From: Diogma glabrata | Taxonomy: Eukaryota > Arthropoda > Insecta > Diptera > Cylindrotomidae | Length of the DNA stretch: 64,000 nt | Assembly (NCBI GenBank): GCA_963693315.1 | Contig: OY856188.1 | Span: forward strand, 147,357,724 to 147,421,723 | Direction of reading: 5' to 3' | In this document: piece after piece, positions 21,616-33,735 of the stretch | How positions within the stretch are numbered: the first letter of the stretch is position 1 | How the letters are laid out: each line of letters begins with the position of its first letter | Translations under genes and position numbers: made by a program | Notes under the pieces: generated by a model | The model's database searches: none | What the model saw: only the letters and a program-made list of their open reading frames with translations | Told to the model about the DNA's origin: nothing

Positions 21616-21854
21616 ATAAGTAGTAGGGTTTCTCATTTCCCGTAGAAATTCAAATCCCGGGGTGCCGGGACAAAAAATGTTAAATTCCCGGGATCCCGGG
21701 AAGTTCCGGGAAACGCTAAAAATCTAGAATTTTCTAATTGGGTGGTAGAAAAATGTGTAAAATTAAAACAACACAAAAAATGCGCTTTTAATTTTTAAAT
21801 TTTCATGATTTTTAATGAGAAAAACTTCAAAAATTATATAAAAAAGAATACATA

Positions 21855-21995
21855 AAAACAAAACAAAAATAAATTCATAATACTAATTTTACCAATGGCG
21901 CCATCACTCAATTTTGTCCGAATTTTCGTGACGAAACGTCCTGCCACAAAAAAAGCTCTTTCCGATTCAATTGATGTCGGTGTGATAGTCATTAG
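21855..21995 (-). pseudogene. hAT transposase C-terminal (dimerisation) domain fragment
   Basis: The minus-strand frame reads 'MTITPTSIESERAFFVAG' followed by 'RFVTKIRTKLSDGAIG'. This matches the hAT family dimerisation block (Pro-x-x-SxExxFSxAG, then a basic RSxL segment). The domain normally closes a ~600-residue transposase. Only about 45 residues remain, and upstream sequence is replaced by the LINE insertion. Confidence 0.8.
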
Positions 21996-22049
21996 TGCAT
22001 TGTATAATCTAAATTATTTGTACTCTGCTTAGTTGCTTCAAAAATTGCC

Positions 22050-23345
22050 AATTCTTTTGTGATGTTTTTAACGTCATATGATACATGTTCGACGATACAA
22101 ACAATTCAAAATCACAATAACAACGGTACTTCTCAGCACCATAAGACAAAAAATATTGGACCCTCAGTCCGCATTTTACAATTGAACATTGAAAGCATTA
22201 GCAAGTCAAAAACTGAACACTTAAAAAGAGTATTAAAGTTATTATTTCGATATCAACGTTGTAATTCTGGCAGTGTAAGTGCAACTCTGTAAGTGCAACT
22301 TACTTCTAGAGGAAAAATTGTTGGTTATAAACTAATTAGTGCTATTTACCATCAAACATATGGATCTGGCACGTATATTAAGTCAGAAATTATGAACTGC
22401 ACCAATTTACTTACACCAGACGGACAACGAAATACATCTTATTATTGTTGATATACAGCGTGGCCAGCTGATACTCTACCATTATTTCACCACCCAGCAA
22501 TATAGGTTCGTGACTTTAATAACCATCACAATCAGTGGTCCTACTCAAATAACAATCCCAATGGTATACAACTAACTAACGGGACCAATCGAAAACATGT
22601 TCCTGGTATATGATACGCAAGACATGAAAACCTAATTAGATCTGCTAGATGGCCAAGTAATTACAATCCCGACCTCTGTGTTTCCACAGAAAACGAACAA
22701 CGTAACCCTATTCCAATATCTAGGGCTGTCTTACAAGGTTTTCCACGCTCTCAACATCAACCAGTAATTTTTGAGGTAGGTTTCCAAATCCCACACGTAA
22801 ACTCTACTCCTCAACCTAGATGCAATTTTGACAAAACTGACTGGACTAAATATGGCTCGGAGTTGGATGCAGTGATTCACTTGATCCAACCCATTCCTAA
22901 AAATTACGATAGGTTCATAGGAGCCATCATTTCAACTGCAAAGAAATACATACGAAGAGACTTCCGGTGAAGAATACATTCCTGGTTGGAGTAGAGAGAG
23001 AGCGATATATTTATTATTTGAGGAGCACTTTAGTAGTGGTGAGGCAGACGTGGTTGATGACTTAATATACTAACTGGATACCGCGAGAAAACAAAAATGG
23101 ATTAACGTAGTTGAAAACATTGATTTTTCCCATTCTAGTAGGGCTCAGACAACATTGCAAATCAAACAACATTCAGACAACATTGCAAATCATTCAAAAT
23201 CAAACTCAGACGACATTGCATATCACATTGTAAACATGTCTCGTTCCTCTATTAATCGCCTTCATAAGAGAACCATTAAACAAATTAAGAGAAATGAAGC
23301 GCAAGTTTTAGGTAGATTTCTCAGAAAAATCTACCTATTTTAAGT
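22050..23345 (+). pseudogene. LINE endonuclease fragment inside the hAT element
   Basis: Plus-strand translation, with several frame changes, gives 'RILQLNIESISKSKTEHL', 'TSRGKIVGYKLISAIYHQ', 'DFNNHHNQWSYSNNNPNG' and 'HQPVIFEVGF'. These are N-terminal to C-terminal blocks of a jockey/R1-type AP-like endonuclease. It then runs into the linker ahead of RT ('KKYIRRDFR'). The RT is absent. Many stops are present. It belongs to a LINE family different from the RTE-like copies. Confidence 0.75.
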
Positions 23346-23665
23346 TTTATTGGTTTTAATTTGTTGTGTTTATGTGTGTCAAAAAAAACCATACAAGAAA
23401 CCATGACACCATATGTGTAAAAAAAGAATTTTCCTAATTTTGAACGAAATTAATTACTACAGAGGGAAAAGAAATAAAAACTACTCGATTTTCGAGTGAG
23501 AAAATTTTTAATAGCTTTGGAAAAAGTAAAAAAAAAATTTAATAAAAATTAGCGGGATACCCGGGATCCCGGAATGAAATCCCGGGAAAACGGGATGAAA
23601 ATTTACCCCCGGGATCCCGGGAAAACGGGATCCCGGGATCCCGTTTGAGAAACCCTAATAAGTAG

Positions 23666-24180
23666 TATGGACAAAATAAAAAATTCAACTTATTTTAAAA
23701 TTTTTTTAAAGTGCATAGTTTGAGCATATGGGGTACCCCAATATGTATGAAAAATTAAAATTCTGCCAATCCGATGTAACTTTGAAATTAAATTGCTCAA
23801 GAACGGCTATACCGATTTCATCAAACTTTTTTTTGTTTGATAGATGATTAGTTGGTCGTTTGAAAAAAAATTAATTAATTGTTTTTGTAATTAATTTTTA
23901 AATAAAAATATTAAAATTACTTTTATAAAGATAGCGCTAGGCTCAAAGATCAATTGGAATTTAATTAATTTTTTTCCTGAAAATAGTTCTATTCTTACTT
24001 TAAAATATATCAGATTTACAAGGAGGCGTTAATTTTTGTTCTTGGGATATTCAATTTTAAAGATTTTTAGTACGACTAAAATTATAATTTTTCATCATTT
24101 TTTCAAACAACTTCCATTAACAAAAAATTTTAAAATCATTTAAATTTTAACTTTTTGAAGTAAAACTTCTTTAGGAAGAT
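23666..24180 (+). repeat. Left arm of a long inverted repeat
   Basis: Blocks such as 'tctgccaatccgatgtaac', 'ctcaagaacggctata', 'atagcgctag' and 'acaaggaggcgttaat' recur in reverse order and orientation at about 27,240-26,800. Together with 21,540-21,623 (before the hAT insertion) it forms the left arm. Confidence 0.82.
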
Positions 24181-24461
24181 CAAAAAACGAATATAGTATT
24201 CGGCAAATATACGATACAATTCAATTATGACACACATATAAATGTCGGAAGTAGTCATTTGAACAGATATATAACCATATATATTCATCTCTATCATACT
24301 ACAGTCTGATTTTGAATTTTAAACATATACATGTACACAATTCCAAAAAAACTTAAGTAGAAATTTAAACACAATAAAATAAAAAAGAAATTAGAAGTAA
24401 AAAAAGCAAACGAATATTATGTTCGGCAAGTATGCGACAATTCGATTATGTGTATTGTATT

Positions 24462-25206
24462 CAGCGTTGCCACTTGGATACATTTGTATCCATTTGGATA
24501 CATTATTTGAAAAATTTATTAAATGGATACTGGATACAAAAAAATCACAAAACTGCTAGAATGGATACATTTTATTAATATGCCCTTAGCTGTGTTGGAT
24601 TTCCAAAAACTTTGAAAATGTTTATGAAATTTGTTATATTGTTCGTCTATTCTCTTTTTGTGAAAGAAAAAGTATTAGAAATTGGCGAGCAGTGTAACTA
24701 ATTTTAAACACTTTTTGAAAATCGATCACATTTTTTTTAATAATTTAAAAGTCGATTTAAAAATCATTTTATACAATTTTATAGACCCTTATCGTTTCTT
24801 AAATCTAAGGAATGTAAATGAGCTAGGTTTTGAAAATGAAGAAAACCATATACAATTGTCTGAAATAAGTATGGGATATGCAGTACAATCATTTTTAGCA
24901 TACAATAAACTGGAAAACGAGGAATTTTTGGAGGTGACAAAAACTGTGCAATAAATGTACATGGAATTTATTCATCAAATAAAACACATATAAAAATAAT
25001 CAGATAAAAATTTGAATTAATGTGATTATTTTGTTGTTATATTATAAATATAAATAAATGTGATCAGGATACACTAAACATATATTATAATTATTCCTTT
25101 AGCAATATCAAATAATCATGTTTCATTTTGTCAAAAAAGTGGATACATTTGGATACATTTTTTTATAAAATTGGATACATTTTAATTTTTTTGAGTGGCA
25201 ACGCTG
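24462..25206. mobile_element. hAT-like element, CAGCGTTGCCACT ends
   Basis: Inverted termini CAGCGTTGCCACTTGGATAC and AGTGGCAACGCTG enclose 745 bp. The subterminal word 'tggataca' is iterated at both ends. The flanks are similar ('tgtatt') but no exact 8-bp duplication is seen. An 89-codon open stretch at 24,685-24,954, without ATG, could be a transposase remnant but matches nothing I recognise. Confidence 0.65.
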
Positions 25207-25389
25207 TGTATTTTGTATACGCCTATTCACTATTCAGTATCGTATTAAACGTTAAATGGGTTGGACGTGTCGATCTTAGATTTGAATATCTAATAATATA
25301 ATATTCGTAATATTTTATTGAGTTTCGTAATTTTTTAAATTTATATTTTGAATTGTTTTAGTTTTTTGAAGTAAAACTTCTTTAGGGCT

Positions 25390-26018
25390 GTTTATAGTAG
25401 TTATTGTGGTCATGGTGGTCATGGTGGTCATGGTAGTCATGGTGGTAATAGTGGTCATGGTGGTCATAGTGGTAATGGTGATCACGGTGTTCACGGTGGT
25501 TATGGCGGTCATGGTGGTGACGGTGGTCATGGTGGTCATTGTGTTCATTGTGGTCATGGTGGTCATAGTGGTCATGGTGGCTATGGTGGTTATGGTGGTC
25601 ACGATGGTAATGGTGGTTACGGTGGTCATGGTGATCACGGTGTTCACGGTGGTCATGTTGGTTATGGTGGTCATGGTGGTTATAGTGGTTATGGTGGTCA
25701 TGGTGGTAATGGTGGTCACGGTGGTCATGGTGGTTATGGTGTTCATGTTGGTTATGGTGGTCACGGTGGTCATAGTGGTCACGGTAGTCATGGTGGTCAT
25801 GGTGGTCATAGTGGTTATGGTGGTCATGGTGGTCATGGTGTTCACGGTGGTGATGATGGTCATGGTGTTCACGGTGGTCATGATGGTCATATTGTGCGTG
25901 GCGGTCATGGTGGTCATGGTGGTAATGGTGGTCACAGTGGTCATGGTGGTCATGGTGTTCATGGTGGTCATGATGGTCGTGGTGGTGTCACGGTGTTCAT
26001 GGTGGTCATGGTGTTTAG
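25390..26018 (+). repeat. 9-bp minisatellite reading as Gly-Gly-His/Tyr/Asn repeats
   Basis: About 70 copies of GGTGGTCAT and variants. In the frame containing 'tgtggtcatggtggtcat' from 25,405, the array reads Cys-Gly-His then Gly-Gly-X repeats (X = His, Tyr, Asn, Asp, Ser) with no stop for about 580 bp. One apparent deletion near 25,987 shifts the frame, after which the repeat frame ends at TAG 26016-26018. There is no ATG or signal peptide upstream; TAA lies at 25372-25374. It could be a relic exon of a Gly/His-rich secreted protein (cuticle-like or holotricin/tenecin-like) or only a minisatellite. Other frames of the array (Met-Val-Val, Thr-Thr-Met) are by-products. Confidence 0.6.
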
Positions 26019-26084
26019 ATTTTGCATCCCGGGCTTTCCCGGGCGGGAAAAAATATTTGTGTTGATTAAATTTGTTTTGTTAAA

Positions 26085-26625
26085 TAGAAAAATGAGTGGT
26101 GTAATCTTTGCACGCGGTTGAAATAAATTTCTTTGGCTACTGTGGCAGGTATTAATAAAAAGATGAAATATAAAATAAATATGTCATCTTGCAATTTAGA
26201 GTTGCATTTCATGATAATATAATTTGCAGCATGTGTAATAAAAAGTAATATTTACATAATGTGTTACAAAGTCAATTCAATTATTAACATAATTGAAATA
26301 TGAAATTAGAGGTTTATGACAAATTTGCTAAATTTTTTGAAAAATGCAGCAATTGTTGTACCAATTGTTAAATTAAGTGGACATGCATTCATCGTGAAAT
26401 TTAATTTGTAATACGTTGTAAGACTTTGAAAAACATGTTAATATGGCTTTTTATTACACATTGTTGCAAATTATTTTATCAAGAATATTAGAAAGAAACT
26501 CTAAATTTCAATATGATATATCTATTTTATTTTATATATAATATTTTTAGTAATACCTGCTGCAGTGGCCAAAGAAGTTTTACTTCAACAGCGTGTAAAG
26601 ATTACGCACTTCATTTTTTTTTTTT
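26085..26625. mobile_element. Palindromic MITE-like repeat
   Basis: 'gtaatctttgcacgcggttga' and 'ctgtggcaggtatta' words at 26,095-26,150 recur inverted at 26,545-26,620, with AT-rich arms meeting near 26,350. It lies next to the Gly-Gly-His array. No coding frame. Confidence 0.7.
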
Positions 26626-26635
26626 TTATATATAG

Positions 26636-27300
26636 TTCTATCCTTACTTTAAAATATTTCAAATTTACAAAGAGGCGTTAATTCGTGTTCTTGAGATATT
26701 TAATTTTAAAAATTTTAAATCCGTCTAAAATTCTAATTGTTCATTATTTTTTCAATCAATTTTTATCATCAAAAAATTTTGACCACTGAAGTTTGGAAAA
26801 ATGATGAAAAATTAGAATTTTAGTTGGACCAAAAATCTTTAAAATTTAATATCTCAAGAACAAAAATTAATGCCTCCTTGTTAATTTGATATATTTTAAA
26901 GTAAGAATAGAACTATTTTCAGGAAAAAAATTAATTAAATTCCAATTGATCTTCGACCCTAGCGCTATCTTTAAAAAAAATTTTTTAATGTTTTTATCTA
27001 AAAATTAATTACAAAAACAATTAATTAATTTTTTTTCAAACGACAAACTAATCATCAAACAAAATCATCAACTAATTATCAAACAAAAAAAGTTTGATGA
27101 AATCGGTATAGCCGTTCTTGAGCAATTTAATTTCAAAGTTACATCGGATTGGCAGAATTTTCGTTTTTCATGCATGTTGGGGTGCCCCCTAAGCTGAAAC
27201 TGTGTACTTTAAAAAAATTGTAAAATAAGTTGTATTATTTATTTTGTCCGTACTACTTACATGTCAAGTTTCAGAAAAATCAAAAATGGTCAAGTTCAAA
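26636..27300 (-). repeat. Right arm of the long inverted repeat
   Basis: Counterpart of 21,540-21,623 plus 23,666-24,180. The segment 26,636-26,910 is itself a local palindrome, since the 'aggcgttaat' block occurs on both strands within it. Confidence 0.8.
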
Positions 27301-28599
27301 TCTCGACTTTTTCACCTGCGTAGATCACGTTTTTCATCAATTATGCATGCCCATTCGATCAAGAAACTGAATAATTTTACATTCATATCAGAGTGTCCCT
27401 ACTTTACATCTTTGAATTGAGTATTAGCAAAAACCATAGCATTACCTACTAAGATTTTAAATTTCACCGCAAACATAAGGGCGGGCGAAATAGCTAATTA
27501 TGTATTAAGGGCGTAAAGTAGGACTTTTTCGCTTCCGAGTGAAATCAAAGAAACACTCGAAAGCAAAAAGAAACTTTATGTCCGAATTACGTACAAAGTT
27601 TGTTGTACGAGTAAGATTCAAATTTTGGCATGTTGAGTGATCATAATGTAAAAACATAAATTTTTAGAAAAGCTCACAATTGCTCCTATTTTATCCTGGT
27701 TTCAACAAGGTTGTTTTTATAGATAAATGGAAAGATTGGATCCTTTGCATCATTTTGCATTTGTGAACAAATTGTGCGCAAATACGGTGGCCAAAGTTAT
27801 ATGGTGTCAAACTTTCAACTTCACATTGGCCCCCTTTGAGATTTAAACTAAATTTAGATTTTTAGTTAATTCTCAAATTATGAAGCTCCGCTAATCTGCT
27901 TCAAAACTGAGTGATTAACTATCGGATTAAGGTGTAACTGACATTAAATGATTATTATATGCTTTTGATAAAACGCAACGTTACCTTTTCGAAATATTCA
28001 GAAATTTTGTTTGACTTTTCTAACTTTCGCCCTTTTGAGTTTCCGCCAAATTTGGTATTCATATTTATCATGCAGAGAGATTAGGTTCTCTGTTTACGAA
28101 AATCTATTTAATCGAAAATCTATTTACGAAAATCGCTATTTTGAATACCGAAAGACAATAGGATTCGAAAAAATTTTACGTGATCAATAATCAGATTTTT
28201 TCTTCGTTTTTCATAGTTCATAAACATAATTTTTCAGATAAATTCATAATTGTTTACCTAATTTTCATAGAAAATAAGAGATTTAAAAAAAATTAACATG
28301 TTCATAGTCATAGTTTTATCATAGTTTTTCATTTTTCAAAGACATACTTTTGCAGAGAAATTCGTACTTTTCCTAAAAAATTATATTTGTTCCTATTATT
28401 TTCTATGAAAAATTATTATTGTCTATGACTTTTCGTTTGAAAAGGAATTTCTTTGAATTTTTCATAGTTTTTCATAGATTTTTTTCCGTCAGAGTAGCTT
28501 AGAGATTTGGAATTTCTCTAATTATATTCACAAACACTGGCCTGAACTGTTACGCTGCTTAATCATTACTTTGCTTTACTTAATTGTACTTTAATTTTA
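27301..28599. other. Non-coding AT-rich sequence
   Basis: No gene recognised. 28,130-28,495 is rich in 'tttttcatag' words and ends with the inverted counterpart of the 20,685 'gacggaaa' block. Confidence 0.5.
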
Positions 28600-29268
28600 C
28601 CCGCATGGAGGGATCAGTTTTTATTGTTTTGAATTTTTTTTTAATTTTTGATCTACGGGTGTGACAACCCCGCGTACTCCAGTCCCTGCTATTGACACAC
28701 GAGTTAACGTGAGATTTCACATACTACTGGCAATGGCAGTGAGATATCACTAGCCAAGGTGACATCTTAGGGGTGGTGGCGGATGAACTGTATTCAGTCA
28801 ACGGTAGCACCCCCATTCTTAGCTGTGAAGTAATCCTTGATGAAGAGACGCTTTTACTTCCTTGAAGAAAAGAGCCTTCATATAATTATGTCTGGGCTTT
28901 AATCTTTAAGAAAGCCGATGCGTCACAGGATCAAGGAATATGCAACCGGCTGGATTATTGGCAACTACATTTTTGTTTTGTTTCAGCAAATTTTTGTAAA
29001 AATTTGCTATTTACTTTTATTTTCTCTATGCTATCATAAAATATTGGCCTATGTCATATTTTGTCAGTGATAGGATTTTTTGTTTAGTTTTTCCATTCTT
29101 TAACAAGAAATATAAAAAAACAAAAAAGAAAGATTTACGTCCATCAACACCTTTGAACGTATGTTGTTGTGGGACCTTGGTCTTAAAAGGTTTTTATGTG
29201 TTATTGTGACACATATTGTAATTCCTACTACACAACACATTTTATTAAAAAAAAAAAAAAGTTACTGC
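28600..29268 (+). mobile_element. LINE-derived short element, fullest copy
   Basis: Begins CCCGCATGGAGGGATCAG, as does the minus-strand copy at 50,418, and ends with an A-run. From about 28,866 it matches 1-395 closely. A ~669-bp length and the LINE-like 3' tail suggest an internal deletion derivative moved by LINE machinery. No target duplication could be settled. Confidence 0.75.
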
Positions 29269-29739
29269 TACTTAATTATTAATTGTTCTGCTACAGCTCA
29301 ACGACTCACTTTTTATTGATTTTTTTGAAAATATTATTTTTTAAACAAATGACTGAATTGAAAAATTACTTTTATAATTTAAAAACGATTACGCGTTGAA
29401 CTTCTTATTGATTAACATTGCAATAAAATCGACCCACTGACCGAAAACTTTAGTTTTTGTTTTTATTTTATTTTATCGTATTTAAAAATTACATAATGTA
29501 ATTTCGCGAATTTAATTAAAACGATTTTGTAATTTAGAATAACCCAAATAGTGGAAAATTATTTATAAAAACCAAAGTTTTACTCAGCGTTTGTTGTTGT
29601 TGGTCTATTTATTTATATTTGAGATATTAGGAAATGTTAGTTTTGAATTTATTTGAATATAGGAAAATGTTAGTTTGGGAGTTTTGGTGTTTTGTGTTTT
29701 GGGAAATTGCTGTTGTTAAACACGTAATTGGTTTTACTA
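29269..29739. other. AT-rich stretch without recognised gene
   Basis: No frame, terminal repeat or RNA gene seen. Confidence 0.5.
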
Positions 29740-29820
29740 CAGTGCCCTACCAATGCCTGATCCGAACAAGGGCAATCCTGATCAGGACCTTAATTGAGCC
29801 CTGACAAGTTTCTGCTCGGG
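29740..29820. mobile_element. Palindrome-rich MITE, copy 3, right end only
   Basis: Contains 'ctgatcaggacc' and ends 'tttctgctcggg', as does the right end of the copy at 19,132-20,455. Confidence 0.65.
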
Positions 29821-29899
29821 ATATTAACAAAATTCATTTAAAAAAATTACATTCGAAATAATAACATTAGCTATACAAAAACTTATCAGGATATAAACT

Positions 29900-31900
29900 T
29901 TGATAACCCTTCAATATAACGTGACATTTTGACTTAAAAATATTTCACGAAAGCGAAAACAAATTGTCTAGTCTAGAAATTGACGAAGTAACTCCAATAT
30001 TTGTTCGAGATGCTGATGGCATGAAGAGTTGATTTAAACGAGTTCTATAGAATGATGCATAAAAGTTAATGTGAGCTAGTGCTTCAGTATCCAACAAAGA
30101 ATTTACAATTTTATATAGAAGGAATTCATCAAAAAGATATCTTCTAGCTAGACTCTAGAGATATCATTTGTAACTTATAAAGTCTGACGCCGTATGATAG
30201 TTTGTTTGAGAATGGAATGCAGTTATAACAGACCAGCAGCCAAATTCTGTAACTGTGAAGCGTTAAAGTGAAAAGTTTTTTATCACTTCACCGCAAAAAT
30301 ATCTAAGTGAGTGAAGTTTTAAAATTATAAAGTTAACACTGACTTTTTGTTTGGCAATTAAATGAAATCGTTTCTTTTGTTTTAATTGACATTATGTCAA
30401 AAAACACCAAAACGTCAATGTAATTTGATTTTTTAAAATTGCATTTCTAAATTAAGTACAGATTTATTTTTAAAAATTTATTTTTTTAAATATTTATATA
30501 TATTTAAATTTATAAACGTTTTACGTTAAAACTGTGTTAAAAGTTATAATAAACATTTAATTGTATATATTGTAGACGTTTGACACTGCGGCGCTTGCTA
30601 TTAGATTTTTTAACTCAAATCGCGCATACAAAATCGCAAAAATGGTAAAATGATAAAAAATTAATGATAAAATCGAAATGAAGAAATTTTTAACACTTCA
30701 CCAGTTCACAGTTACAGAATTTGGCTGCAGTTTAGATTATCTTCTTTGTATACCTTCAATTAGATTAGACTAATTATCATAGTAAGGGTGTCATATTTGA
30801 CAACCATTCTCCAGGATACGACGTATAAAGCTATTGAAAAGTATACCTTTAGAACTTTAGGATCACGAAACTCTGCATCTTCTATAAATAAAACCAAGTA
30901 GTTTTATTGCTTTTAAATGAATATAGCTAACGCGCTCATTAAATAAGAGTCGAAAATGACACCTAAATCTTTTATAGTGCTCACCCGAACAAGCTTGACT
31001 TTATTAATTTCATAATCAAACAAAATGTTTGGCTCTTACATGAAAAAGATAAAGACATACACTTTTTAATATTTAGTTGTAAGTCGTTGACCTCACACCG
31101 TTCTTGAATTCTATTAAAATCACATTGTAGTTTAATGCAATCTTGAACAGTTTTAATTGATAAGAACATTTTTAAGTCGTTGGCATATAAAAGATGGGAA
31201 CATTGAATAATATCTGATATGTCATTTACAAAGAGTAAGAATAATAAGGGACCGAGTATGGGGTCCTGAGGTGAACCAGACGTAGGAGTAAATCCTTTAG
31301 ATAAATTTCTATTAAACCTAACAAATAGCATACGACTTGATAGATAGGATGTAAACCACTGTATAAGATTGCGAGACATTCCAAAATAATTCAGTTTTGA
31401 TATTAATTAGTATGTGCTGTTTAACTTTATCAAAAGCTTTAGAAAAGTCCGTATATATACAATCCACTTGAATATTCTTATCAATTGAGTTAAAGACAAG
31501 ACAAGCAAATTAGAAATTGTAGACCGTTTTGAAAAGAACCCATGCTGATTAGAGTTGATTTTTTGGCTAACTTGAACAAAGACTATGTTATATACAAGCT
31601 TTTCAAATATTTTTACAAATGCGTTCATAATACAGATTGGTCTGTAATTAGTTACATCAGCTGAATCGCCAGATTTAAAAATTGAGCTGAAGAACGATTC
31701 TTTCCTCTTAGTAGGGAAAACAGAATGTTGTAAAGATAAGTAAAGATAAGAGGTTTTTAATAAATCAGTTTGTAATCGGGCCAGGACCAGGTATTTTTTC
31801 ATTTTTAAGTTTGGATATCATTAATACTACTTCACCTTCTGTTATTGTGCTAGCGCTATCACTTTGAAAGTGGCATGTAGACTTTTTGTCATGAGCCAAT
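29900..31900 (-). pseudogene. Minus-strand LINE RT with altered catalytic box, split by a MITE
   Basis: In order on the minus strand: 'SIFKSGDSADVTNYRPICI', 'NQHGFFSKRSTISNLLVL', a frame change near 31,400, 'LGPLLFLLFVNDI', the palm box as 'LLYANDLKMFL' (about 31,180) instead of YADD, the thumb ('NDLQLNIKKCMSLSF') and, beyond the MITE at 30,237-30,727, the C-terminal domain ('MPSASRTN'). The second Asp position of the catalytic pair is conserved but the first is Asn. It is a CR1/jockey-like RT, dead by substitution, frameshift and stops. Confidence 0.82.
30237..30727. mobile_element. MITE with CAGCCAAATTCTGTAACTGTGAA ends, copy 1
   Basis: A 491-bp inverted-repeat element. The ends CAGCCAAATTCTG and CAGAATTTGGCTG are followed inward by 'gtgaagcg' and 'cacttcacc' words. 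It interrupts the LINE at 29,900-31,900; CAG is present on both flanks. Two relatives lie at 54,032-54,151 and 54,568-54,607. Confidence 0.82.
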
Positions 31901-32833
31901 ATAACAAGACCCTAATACCTAATTAGTAAACTTAATTCTGTTATGCAAACAAATTATTTCAATAAATTCAAAATAACATTAATAATAATATATCGCGAAA
32001 TAAACAAAATATTGAATTTTCAATATTGGGAAATTCAGTTTGAATAATACTTTTTTCTACTACCCAACATAAAAAATCTACTTTCGATGTTTGTTCATTG
32101 AATCGAAAACTTCTTTTTCGTAACCGGTGATAAAAAACCCTATACGGATTACTTTCGTACCTAGTGACGAAAGCAGTTTTTTAAAAGCCATCTATTTTCT
32201 AATTTCTTAACTAGAATAAACCATCCTAGAATACCCGTTAAGACAATCAATTGATTGAATGAAATAATTTTGTTAGTGTTAATTTGTCTGTGTTTGGAGG
32301 ATGACGTTAATTTATTTTTGAATTATTTACGGATAATTTACATTAAAATTGTAAAAATAATAATAGTTAAATATATAATATTCATATATTCTTTTTAAAT
32401 AGTATGATAAAAAACAGTTGGTGTTAAGATATTTTTAATAAATATTATTTCACCTATTTATTTAACAAAAATGAAAAAAAAAATATTTATTTTACGTAAA
32501 ATAATTTAGGCTGTGTTAAAATATATCAAGAATTTACGTAACGTCATACCCATTCAAAAACTAAATCAAAACTGATATTTATATTTTAGAAATCTGAATT
32601 TGATTTTGTTTATGACAAAGTACAAATCGTCTTTAGTTATAAGCCTACTAGACGCAAAATTCATAAAACAATAAACCTTCAAAGACGTATTATTTAATGA
32701 TTTTAAGAACTTTAGAGTAAATAGAATAATAATATAGGATTTTGTAGTGTAAATAGAATAAAAATATAACATTATGAATAACTATATGTATCGATATTTA
32801 AAAAATTAACGAAAAAAACAATAAGGCTTGTTA

Positions 32834-33729
32834 TTAAAGACAGCTATGTCTTTGACATAAAAATTGGAAAATTTATTCATATTGAGTCATCTATTTTTTA
32901 ATAGCAGAAATATAAATACACATATACAATTTTAATTTGTAACAGTGTATGTTTTAAAAAATGAATTGTATGAAATTATAATTGAAAATGTTTAAAAATT
33001 AATAATAATTTTTAAAAAAGTAGTAGAAAAAGTACAGTCTTCTACTCGCCGAAAATCATATTTTGAATCTCGCGACCATTACCAACCTCGGCTATCGCCT
33101 CGGCTGGTAAACTGTCCTCTCGTTTCAAAATATGCTGTTTTCGGCATCGTTGAAGAATATACTATTATTATTATTATTTAAACTGGGTTACAAAAACCAA
33201 TGTAGGAAATTCAATGTTTTGTTCTATTTTTCGTTGATTACAAAAATTGGCACAAATTAGTTATATTGGTCATGACAATTATGAATTATGATTACTGGTA
33301 AAATAATTATGATATAAATAAAATAAAGACACTTCAATAGTTGAGTTGTGAAAAAATATTTAAAGAAGTGAGTTGTTTTAATAAACTTAAATGGTAGAGT
33401 TGTGAAATAGTATATTTTTCAACGATGCCGAAAACAACATATTTTGAAGCGAGAGGACAGTTTATCAGCCAAGGCGATAGCCGAGGTTGGTAATGGTCGC
33501 GAGATTCAAAATATGATTTTCGGCGAGTAGAAAACTGTACTTTTTCTACTACTTTTTTAATAATTATTGTTGATTATTAAGCATTTTCGTTTATAATTAC
33601 ATACAATTCAAATTTTAAAACATGAAAACATCCAAACAAAACCTTTAAATTTATATTTCTGCTATTGAAATATAGATGACTCAATATGAATAAATTATTC
33701 GATTTCTATGTCATAAAGAACCGTCTTTA
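32834..33729. mobile_element. Inner palindromic element 1
   Basis: Arms 32,834-33,155 and 33,413-33,729 are inverted copies. The inner part ('gccgaaaatcatattttga', 'gcgaccattaccaacctcgg') is nearly perfect. A 257-bp spacer lies between. Confidence 0.85.
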
Positions 33730-33735
33730 TACCAA

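Larger units (their letters stand above)
21624..23657 (-). mobile_element. hAT transposon relic with perfect 8-bp target duplication
   Basis: Terminal inverted repeats TAGGGTTTCTCA are flanked by ATAAGTAG on both sides (21616-21623, 23658-23665), the 8-bp duplication expected of hAT. Subterminal regions carry repeated CCCGGGATCCCGGG palindromes on both sides. A hAT C-terminal dimerisation fragment remains at 21,855-21,995 on the minus strand. A LINE fragment occupies most of the interior. The element is inserted into one arm of a larger inverted repeat. Confidence 0.9.

Noticed and set aside
25315..26065. Long Met-Val-Val (plus) and Thr-Thr-Met (minus) frames over the GGTGGTCAT array
   Set aside because: Any stop-free 9-bp repeat is open in several frames; these two give implausible proteins. 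Only the Gly-Gly-X frame is worth considering.
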